A stretch of 5,117 nt of DNA, taken from contig JBFLVQ010000676.1 in assembly GCA_040758525.1 (NCBI GenBank), forward strand, positions 1 to 5,117. Direction: 5' to 3'. Shown one piece after another: positions 1 to 5,117 of this stretch (positions are counted from its first letter, which is position 1; each line of letters opens with the position of its first letter). Origin of the DNA: JBFLVQ01 sp040758525 (GTDB lineage Bacteria; Acidobacteriota; Blastocatellia; Chloracidobacteriales; JADJPF01). Both the position numbers and the translations under genes were made by a program. The notes under the pieces were generated by a model that was not told where the DNA came from, ran no database searches, and saw nothing but the letters and a program-made list of their open reading frames with translations.

Positions 1-448
1 TGATGATCTCACCGCTTTTCTGTTTACTCATAATTATTGCTGCTTGTTGACAAGCGGCGAAGGTGCTTTTTACGGTAAGATTGATCATTTGATCAAATTC
101 CGCTTCATTAATCTTGAGGAACTTGTCGCGGCTAGTATAAGTCGGATCTGTGTAGAGTGTGGCATCGCCTGCCGTGCCTGCACATTGCACCAGCACATCC
201 AGTCCTCCTAACATCTCTGCTGCCGTAGATACTGTACGGCTGGCGGCTAGATAATTCGATAGATCGGTATGAATCATTTTTGCGCCGGGGAGTTCTTCAA
301 CCAACTGGTGCGCTGTCTCTGAATTGGAAAAGTAAGTAAAAACAATGTTTGCACCCTCATTATAGAGTAACCGGCAGACCGCCGCGCCAACATAACCGCT
401 CCCCCCTAAAATCAGACATTTTACTGGTGTAGTCTTCTCATCAACCAT
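1..448 (-). CDS. Short-chain dehydrogenase/reductase (SDR), C-terminal part off the left edge
   Basis: The visible 149 residues form the N-terminal half of a classical SDR, a cytosolic NAD(P)-dependent oxidoreductase acting on an alcohol/carbonyl pair. Seen: a Rossmann dinucleotide loop GGSGYVG at residues 15-21 right after a beta strand (CLIL), an acidic D62-L63 at the usual adenine-side position, QCAG at 88-91 in place of the usual NNAG after strand 4, and the structural/catalytic Asn123 in INLTVKS. The catalytic Ser and YxxxK would fall to the left of base 1, so activity cannot be judged. It most resembles FabG-like reductases, but the substrate is unknown. The start is ambiguous: ATG at 448 has a GGA 9 nt upstream, while an in-frame ATG at 454 (adding Met-Lys) has the same GGA only 3 nt away, so I prefer 448. 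The start overlaps the aminotransferase stop by 8 bp, which suggests translational coupling as the third visible gene of the operon. Confidence 0.88.
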   Translation of the reverse strand, partial: MVDEKTTPVKCLILGGSGYVGAAVCRLLYNEGANIVFTYFSNSETAHQLVEELPGAKMIHTDLSNYLAASRTVSTAAEMLGGLDVLVQCAGTAGDATLYTDPTYTSRDKFLKINEAEFDQMINLTVKSTFAACQQAAIIMSKQKSGEII

Positions 449-1757
449 TTTCATAGATCCAATCTAATTGTTCTTTGAGAATTGCCACAAAAGTTTCACA
501 CTCTGGCTCGCTAACAATAAGTGGTGGCTCAATACGTATAGTATTCCAGTCATGGCCACACACTTGCACCAACACTTTTCTACGATACATCCTGTGTACT
601 AGCAGCGGTCCCACAATTGGCATATTAGCAAAATCATCGATACCCAAATTCTGCCAAGAGAACCAAGGATGATCTAGATCTCGCAACTTGATCCCACCAA
701 GCAGCCCACGCATAGTTATTCCTGCAACTAATGGATGCTCTGACAATGTATTTGTCAATAGATGATTCAATTGTTCGCCGCGTTCACTAACGGTAACAAG
801 AAAATCTCTCTGCTCAATAATTGAGAGTGTCGCTAGCGCAACCTGACAAGCCAATGCATTGCCACCGAAAGTCGAGTTATGGATCTCACAGGCTCGATAG
901 TCGCCATAGGCACGAGCAAACAGGCCGGGGCCAGCCACCATTGCACCAATTGGGACAAGCCCACCCCCTAATGATTTCGCAAGCACCAGAATATCTGGTG
1001 CCGCCCCCTCTTGTTGAAAAGCACATAGACTCCCTGTACGCCCCAACCCTGTCTGTACTTCATCAAGCACAAGCAATGTTCCTTGTTCTCGACACATCGC
1101 TTTTGCCGCCGCCAAGAAGCCGTGTGGTAGTATACGTAGTCCAGCTTCAATCTGAATAGGCTCTAACACAAATGCGGCCGGCTGTTCAGACAAAGCCGTT
1201 TGTAAAGCTGCTAGATCGCCGAAAGGTATTGCCTGAAAACTTGGCAAGAGTGGCTCAAATCGTTCTCGATAAACCCCTTGTGCCATCATAGAGAGCGCCC
1301 CTAGGGTCGTACCATGATAGCCATCCTGACAATAGACGATCATTCGGCGGCCTGTCGCAGCAATGGCTAGTTTTATTGCTGCCTCTACCGCTTCTGTGCC
1401 GCTGTTAGAAAAGAAACAGGTCGCGAAATCTTCTCCCAGCGAGTGAACAAGCTGCTTGGCGAGCATTCCCGCGAATGGATTAAGGTTTTCAATAAACAGA
1501 TTGGGTGTGCCTGCAGAAATATGTTTGGTAATACAATCGATCAGACGAGGATGATTATGACCAAGGTTTAGACTGCCCATACCAGCAATCCAATCTGCAT
1601 ATGACTCGCCCTGATCGGTTATCAAGTAACAACCGGCTGCTTTGACAAAATGTTGATCTCTACCAGAAAGCGAAAGGAATTGTGCCAATGGCGGATTGAC
1701 ATGTCGGCCATAGGCTAGGTAAGCGGAAGACGGTAAATGTTGCTCTCTCTCCACCAT
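441..1757 (-). CDS. Class III (acetylornithine/putrescine/GABA-type) PLP-dependent aminotransferase
   Basis: This 438-residue protein has the normal length and complete active site of fold-type I class III aminotransferases. They usually move an amino group from a donor to an aldehyde or keto acceptor through PLP in the cytosol. Seen in order: NLGHNHP at 64-70, the PLP-phosphate loop SNSGTE at 117-122, ring-stacking GYHG at 146-149, EPIQ at 199-202, the cofactor Asp232 in LDEVQTG, the Schiff-base Lys261 in LAKSLGGG, Thr296 in STFGGN (phosphate contact from the partner subunit), and Arg408 in IRIEPPL, the usual carboxylate-binding Arg. Omega-amine, diamine or amino-acid donors are all possible. 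The same fold also includes PLP phospholyases acting on phosphorylated amino alcohols, which matters because a kinase gene precedes it. It lies 77 bp downstream of that kinase gene and overlaps the SDR gene by 8 bp. Family assignment is firm; substrate is unknown. Confidence 0.95.
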   Translation of the reverse strand: MVEREQHLPSSAYLAYGRHVNPPLAQFLSLSGRDQHFVKAAGCYLITDQGESYADWIAGMGSLNLGHNHPRLIDCITKHISAGTPNLFIENLNPFAGMLAKQLVHSLGEDFATCFFSNSGTEAVEAAIKLAIAATGRRMIVYCQDGYHGTTLGALSMMAQGVYRERFEPLLPSFQAIPFGDLAALQTALSEQPAAFVLEPIQIEAGLRILPHGFLAAAKAMCREQGTLLVLDEVQTGLGRTGSLCAFQQEGAAPDILVLAKSLGGGLVPIGAMVAGPGLFARAYGDYRACEIHNSTFGGNALACQVALATLSIIEQRDFLVTVSERGEQLNHLLTNTLSEHPLVAGITMRGLLGGIKLRDLDHPWFSWQNLGIDDFANMPIVGPLLVHRMYRRKVLVQVCGHDWNTIRIEPPLIVSEPECETFVAILKEQLDWIYENG

Positions 1758-1759
1758 TG

Positions 1760-1763
1760 CTCC
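1760..1763 (-). promoter_or_regulatory. Ribosome binding site of the aminotransferase gene (start choice)
   Basis: GGAG on the minus strand is the only good Shine-Dalgarno match here. It sits just 2 nt before ATG (1757-1755) but 5 nt before the next codon, GTG (1754-1752). A GTG start, giving 437 residues, is therefore plausible. An in-frame TAA at 1772-1770 excludes a longer protein. The difference is a single residue and does not affect function. Confidence 0.5.
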
Positions 1764-1776
1764 ATATGTTTAAACA

Positions 1777-1811
1777 AGAATCCCTATTGCATGAAAAGTA
1801 GCAAAGATTCT
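1777..1811 (-). repeat. Imperfect hairpin in the kinase-aminotransferase gap
   Basis: On the minus strand AGAATC (1811-1806) pairs with GATTCT (1782-1777), and inside it TTGC (1804-1801) pairs with GCAA (1790-1787), with small bulges and a 10-nt loop. This makes an interrupted 10-bp stem directly upstream of the aminotransferase ribosome binding site. There is no uninterrupted T run after it, so it is not a convincing terminator. It could be an mRNA processing or stability element that sets different expression of the two genes, or chance in AT-rich DNA. Confidence 0.4.
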
Positions 1812-1815
1812 CACC

Positions 1816-1847
1816 ATTATACTATAGCCTCAGACTATCGCTGCCAA
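1816..1847 (-). promoter_or_regulatory. Weak candidate internal promoter before the aminotransferase gene
   Basis: Minus-strand TTGGCA (1847-1842, 5 of 6 matches to the -35 consensus) lies in the end of the kinase gene. A perfect TATAAT (1821-1816) follows with a 20-bp spacer, and an overlapping TATAGT (1826-1821) with a 15-bp spacer. Neither spacing is ideal (17 bp), so this is only a possible secondary promoter feeding the aminotransferase and SDR genes. Confidence 0.2.
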
Positions 1848-3328
1848 TCATCGACGATCAATGTACGATAGAGTGCTTGTTGACGTGTACAAGCCTGTTG
1901 ATAAATTTTATGATTCTCTGCATTAGGAAGATGATTTTGGACAAAACCGGCACTAGCAAGCGCTAGATCGCTTAACAATCCATTTGCTTCTAAAACAAGT
2001 AATGCAGCGCCACGACTGCTGGCTTCTGGTTCTGCAGATAAACGTAATCCCATGCCTAATACATCAGCAATAATATCTCTCCATACAGACGAACGTCGTA
2101 ATGCCCCACCGGTCGCGATCACCTCACTAGGAGGATCAAAATAGTCTGCTAACCTTTTATAGATAAGGGCAAATTGGTAAGCAACTGCCTCTAAGCCAGC
2201 GCGTAAAATTTCTACTGGTTGAGTAGCAAGCCGTAAACCGATCAATGCGGCAGTGGCATCATCACGCCAACCAGGGCTGCGCTCTCCAGAAAATAACGGC
2301 AGTAGTGTCAGGCCATGACTGTCTGGGGCAATTTCAGTAAGAGCCTTTTCAAACTCCTCTAGGCTTGGCAGTTGTAGACTATCTCGCATCCAGGCAAACA
2401 GGTTACCACCATTAGCCAGCGCACCACCCATCACAATACGCCGACGATCGATACGATAACACCACAATCCCGATGGTATAACAAAATTCTCTCTGGCAGC
2501 AACAGCTCGTAATGCTCCAGAAGTGCCTATCATTAATGCAAAGCGACTAGGATCAGTACAGCCACACCCTATATTACTACAAGCCCCATCACCAAGCGGC
2601 GGATACCAAGGAATATCTGCAAGGGCTGGCCAGCGAGTAGCAAACTCATTGCGTAAACCTATACAGGGGCTGTTGATATCCACAATTGTGGGGAGTTGGC
2701 TAGCATCAATGGGTAAGAATGCTAAAGTCATATCATCCCAATCACAGCTATGTTGATTCAACAACCCTGTTCCAGAAGCCATTGAGAGACTGCTCAATAT
2801 CTCACCAAAAAGTCGGCTAAACAGATAGTCGCCAAATGAGAGCCAATACCGCACTTGTGTCATCAATTGCGATCTTGTATCTGCCAGCCAGCCAAGCTTC
2901 GCTGGCCAATAGGAGGCATGCAGTCGGCAGCCGGTGCGTGCATGTAGATCGACTTCTGATACTTGATTACGCAAACGCGCAGCTTCGCCTCGACTGCGAG
3001 TGTCATTCCAATTTATTAAAGGTGTTAATGCTCGTCCCTGCTTGTCTATACCTACTAGGCTATGCCAAAAGGTGGTGGTTGCCACTGCCAGCAATTCTTT
3101 GCTACGTTCACCTAAAAGCGCTAATACAGAATCTATACACTCTGCAACAATATTGAACAGTCGTTCGGGATCGATCTCAACAGCACCATCAGCAGTAATG
3201 GCAAACTGATATTGGGCGCGTGCTTCTATACCAGTAACACTACTTCCATAATGATCGTAAGCAATAACACGCACTGAAGAGGTACCAACATCGATTGCTA
3301 ACACATAGGGTGGCTTATTTTGATGCAT
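1835..3328 (-). CDS. FGGY-family carbohydrate kinase (gluconokinase/xylulokinase-like)
   Basis: This 497-residue protein is a full-length FGGY kinase, an ASKHA-fold cytosolic enzyme that phosphorylates a sugar, sugar acid or polyol using ATP. Seen: the phosphate-1 loop DVGTSS at 13-18, HSL at 89-91 followed by NWNDTRS at 106-112 (the substrate-side NWxDxR region), KLGW at 144-147, the catalytic-base Asp247 in LGDGAC, the phosphate-2 loop IGTSG at 267-271, and the adenosine motif ATGGALRRS at 405-413 followed by SSRGAA at 437-442. All key residues are intact, so it should be active. The HSL plus WNDTRS and GDGACSN wording is closer, from memory, to FGGY gluconokinases than to glycerol kinases, but specificity in this family is not safely read by eye. 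It is the first gene of the leftward operon. An in-frame TAA nine bases before the ATG (3337-3335) fixes the start; no strong Shine-Dalgarno is visible. Confidence 0.94.
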   Translation of the reverse strand: MHQNKPPYVLAIDVGTSSVRVIAYDHYGSSVTGIEARAQYQFAITADGAVEIDPERLFNIVAECIDSVLALLGERSKELLAVATTTFWHSLVGIDKQGRALTPLINWNDTRSRGEAARLRNQVSEVDLHARTGCRLHASYWPAKLGWLADTRSQLMTQVRYWLSFGDYLFSRLFGEILSSLSMASGTGLLNQHSCDWDDMTLAFLPIDASQLPTIVDINSPCIGLRNEFATRWPALADIPWYPPLGDGACSNIGCGCTDPSRFALMIGTSGALRAVAARENFVIPSGLWCYRIDRRRIVMGGALANGGNLFAWMRDSLQLPSLEEFEKALTEIAPDSHGLTLLPLFSGERSPGWRDDATAALIGLRLATQPVEILRAGLEAVAYQFALIYKRLADYFDPPSEVIATGGALRRSSVWRDIIADVLGMGLRLSAEPEASSRGAALLVLEANGLLSDLALASAGFVQNHLPNAENHKIYQQACTRQQALYRTLIVDDWQR

Positions 3329-3398
3329 ATTAGTTTAAGCTTACCGCACTAACCAACTCCGGCGAAAGTCGTCTGCCACTCCCTAAGTTCACTTTTTC

Positions 3399-3426
3399 TT
3401 GCACTTTCCATGCTTCATGCTATCAT
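3399..3426 (+). promoter_or_regulatory. Candidate promoter for the kinase-like gene (extended -10)
   Basis: Rightward TTGCAC (3399-3404) is followed after 16 bp by TATCAT (3421-3426, 5 of 6 to TATAAT) with TGC immediately before it (3418-3420), an extended -10 arrangement that can make up for the poor -35. Transcription would begin near 3433 and give a leader of about 100 nt. The -10 lies within a short direct repeat, CATGCT at 3409-3414 and 3416-3421. The call rests on consensus matching for a sigma-70-like factor. Confidence 0.35.
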
Positions 3427-3432
3427 TTAGGC

Positions 3433-3466
3433 ATAAATATTTTTCTAAATACTTAATTATATTTAT
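3433..3466. repeat. AT-rich inverted repeat in the divergent intergenic region
   Basis: ATAAATAT (3433-3440) is repeated inverted as ATATTTAT (3459-3466) with an 18-bp AT-rich spacer. The symmetrical placement between two divergent genes fits an operator for a dimeric regulator or a melting/bending region. It would also fall at the start of the rightward leader RNA. Because the surrounding DNA is nearly all A and T, chance symmetry is quite possible. Confidence 0.35.
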
Positions 3467-3521
3467 AGATCCAGCAATGCGAGACTATTACTGGCAGAGT
3501 GTATGCTGCTGTCCGGATACT

Positions 3522-3526
3522 GGAGG
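3522..3526 (+). promoter_or_regulatory. Strong Shine-Dalgarno fixing the TTG start of the kinase-like gene
   Basis: GGAGG, fully complementary to the 16S anti-SD core, ends 6 nt before TTG (3533-3535). The in-frame ATG at 3503 lacks a comparable site and would place the Shine-Dalgarno inside the coding sequence. Confidence 0.75.
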
Positions 3527-3532
3527 ATACGC

Positions 3533-5117
3533 TTGAAGGAATGCCTGATTTGTAAAAAGGTTTATGGCGATCATGTAGAAAGGTGCGATCGTGACCGCAG
3601 TCCTGTCAAGCTTACCTTACCAGGTCCGCCTCTTATTGCCGACCGATATCGGCTAGAACAGAGGATTGGCCAGGGCAGCTTAGGCATGGTCTACCGTGGT
3701 CTACAAGTTAGTAGCAACAATCAGTTCGCAATCAAGATAATCAGTCCGGAATACGTACATGCCGATCCCAATTGTGTAATGGTCTTCTTTGACGAGGCTG
3801 ATGCTGTGATGGTCTCGCAACACCCACATATTGTACGCGTCTTCGATTATGGCAAAAGTCCTGCTGACTACCTATATTTGGTAATGGAATACTTAGAAGG
3901 TTGTACGCTTAAAGCCTTAATCGAACAGGAACCAGAAATCCCTATTGAACGAGTAATTAATCTAATGCTCCAGATTAGTGATGCAGTCACGACTATGCAC
4001 AAGCAGGGTCGTCTACATCGTAATCTCAAACCCTCTAATATCTTTGTCGTTTATGGCGATGATGATAGCGAGCGGATAAAACTGCTAGATTTTGGTATTG
4101 ATCGTATCAAATCTGTGGAACTATGCAGCGCACTGCCTGGCGCAATCACTCATAATCTGCTAGATCCGCCCTATTATCTTGCTCCCGAACAGTGTAATGG
4201 CCAGGAATTGGATGGCCGTAGTGAAGTCTACTCCTTGGGTGTTATCTTCTACCAATTGCTAACCGGGAAGGTGCCTTTTACTGGTAAGAATGTCTCGATC
4301 CTAGAACAACATATACATCAACCACCGTTACCACCTCGCTCTCTACGTCATGATATTCCAGAAGCGATTGAAACAATCGTCTTACGTGCCCTTGCCAAGC
4401 ATCCTAAGGATCGTTTCCATTCTCCTTCTGCGCTGCTAATGCTGCTTAAAATGGCGATGTTACCCTCCTCAAAGACAACTACGGCTACTCTTGTTAGTAA
4501 TTCATCTGCACCACTAGTAGAAATGGCGCGTGAGGAACGTCTGCAACCAGCAGCAGCACAGTCGAAATTTCATGATCACATACCTGGACGTTCGACCGGT
4601 AAATTAGGTAAAGAGTTTCTGGAAAAGTTAGAGAACATGCTGCTAGAGAAGCTGAGCTTTAGCCATTTTCTTACACATGCTGATCTTGATCCTGGCGATG
4701 TTATTGAGCAGATTGCTGAGCAGTTCCGCCGCAAGAATATGTGGCAGGATGGTGTTAATTATGTACCACATCTAGTAAAAATCTCTGTAGTCCGTACCAG
4801 CCGTGAGAAGTTCGAAGAGTTGGAAGAGATCTTCAACTCAATTCCCTTCCTTAACCACCTATATAAATATGCTGGTGAGTTAGGCTATAAACTCTTTGGC
4901 TTGCTGAAAATTGAGATGGAGATGATTGAGCCAAAACCAGGACGTGAGCGTGGATGTGTTCTCAGTGTGGAATGGCCACAACCTTCAGAAGTCAGTAATG
5001 GACTAGAGAAGATAATACAGGTAAAACAAGAACAGGTAACTACCTCTAACCCACTGATCAAGATTCCACGGGTTGCATTGCTACAATCGATCAATGCTGC
5101 TGCTTATCAGGATTATT
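3533..5117 (+). CDS. Hanks-type Ser/Thr (pseudo)kinase with N-terminal Cys knuckle and FhaA_N-like domain, C-terminus off the right edge
   Basis: 528 residues are visible, with no stop before the edge. Residues 4-21 form a CxxC...CxxD knuckle (C4, C7, C18, D21) like those in front of many acidobacterial kinases. The kinase fold spans about 39-306: IGQGSLG at 45-51, Lys68 in AIK, Glu88 in helix C, HRNLKPSN at 162-169, DFG at 186-188, APE at 217-219 and EVYSLG at 231-236. The catalytic Asp of HRD is Asn164 and the conserved Asp of DxYSLG is Glu231, while the ATP- and metal-binding residues remain, so it probably binds nucleotide but phosphorylates poorly or not at all. A Ser/Thr/Ala-rich linker (about 312-357) leads to a region (about 358-466) that I read as FhaA_N/DUF3662. 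No membrane segment is visible. The TTG start is chosen because of GGAGG 6 nt upstream and because homologues typically begin just before the first CxxC. It is divergent from the operon; a regulatory scaffold role is inferred. Confidence 0.9.
   Translation, partial: MKECLICKKVYGDHVERCDRDRSPVKLTLPGPPLIADRYRLEQRIGQGSLGMVYRGLQVSSNNQFAIKIISPEYVHADPNCVMVFFDEADAVMVSQHPHIVRVFDYGKSPADYLYLVMEYLEGCTLKALIEQEPEIPIERVINLMLQISDAVTTMHKQGRLHRNLKPSNIFVVYGDDDSERIKLLDFGIDRIKSVELCSALPGAITHNLLDPPYYLAPEQCNGQELDGRSEVYSLGVIFYQLLTGKVPFTGKNVSILEQHIHQPPLPPRSLRHDIPEAIETIVLRALAKHPKDRFHSPSALLMLLKMAMLPSSKTTTATLVSNSSAPLVEMAREERLQPAAAQSKFHDHIPGRSTGKLGKEFLEKLENMLLEKLSFSHFLTHADLDPGDVIEQIAEQFRRKNMWQDGVNYVPHLVKISVVRTSREKFEELEEIFNSIPFLNHLYKYAGELGYKLFGLLKIEMEMIEPKPGRERGCVLSVEWPQPSEVSNGLEKIIQVKQEQVTTSNPLIKIPRVALLQSINAAAYQDY

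Noticed and set aside
821..1159. Plus-strand open frame opposite the aminotransferase gene
   Set aside because: It lies wholly antisense to a gene with an intact active site and its translation shows no recognisable domain; it is a shadow frame.
1768..1775. Perfect palindrome GTTTAAAC before the aminotransferase gene
   Set aside because: A single 8-bp AT-rich palindrome is expected by chance and has no partner or context to make it an operator.
1777..1811. Rho-independent terminator between the kinase and aminotransferase genes
   Set aside because: The stem is interrupted and AT-rich and is followed by TGTTTAAAC on the minus strand, not by a run of T.
2523..3209. Three short plus-strand open frames opposite the FGGY kinase gene
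   Set aside because: They are antisense to well-conserved kinase motifs, overlap each other in different frames and have no family features.
3456..3461. Perfect minus-strand TATAAT as promoter of the FGGY kinase operon
   Set aside because: No acceptable -35 box occurs 16-18 bp upstream and the stretch is almost pure A/T, so the match is weak evidence; kept only as a remark.
4885..5094. Minus-strand 69-codon open frame
   Set aside because: It is antisense to the FhaA_N-like end of the kinase-like gene, whose frame is open throughout; no independent support.
1..5117. tRNA/rRNA genes, CRISPR arrays, insertion sequences, attachment sites
   Set aside because: No cloverleaf-like sequence, regularly spaced repeats, transposase fragments or long terminal inverted repeats were seen in the gaps or at gene edges.

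Overview
The window is bacterial chromosomal DNA: it is densely coding, gives no sign of mobile elements, RNA genes or CRISPR, and by eye has a moderate, slightly AT-leaning base composition. It holds two divergent transcription units separated by a 204-bp gap (3329-3532).

Leftward unit (minus strand, 3328 down to 1 and beyond the left edge): an FGGY-family carbohydrate kinase (1835-3328), a 77-bp gap, a class III PLP-dependent aminotransferase (441-1757), and a short-chain dehydrogenase/reductase whose start overlaps the aminotransferase stop by 8 bp and whose C-terminal part lies outside the window. Order, spacing and overlap indicate one operon. The three chemistries (ATP-dependent phosphorylation of a polyol or sugar-like hydroxyl, transamination or related PLP chemistry, NAD(P)-dependent carbonyl/alcohol interconversion) suggest a small pathway for a hydroxylated, aminated metabolite. 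The substrate cannot be read from the sequence.

Rightward unit (plus strand, 3533 to the right edge and beyond): a serine/threonine kinase-like protein that starts at TTG behind a strong Shine-Dalgarno. It has an N-terminal Cys-rich knuckle, a full-length Hanks-type kinase fold and, after a linker, a domain that I read as FhaA_N/DUF3662. The catalytic HRD aspartate is Asn and another conserved Asp is Glu, so it looks like a pseudokinase or a severely impaired kinase.

The N-terminal pattern (CxxC...CxxD) in front of a kinase domain, and kinase-FhaA_N combinations, are from memory most familiar in Acidobacteriota (Blastocatellia-like lineages), so I lean weakly to such an organism. Other phyla rich in Hanks-type kinases are not excluded. 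The divergent gap has an AT-rich core with an inverted repeat and a candidate extended -10 promoter for the kinase-like gene.
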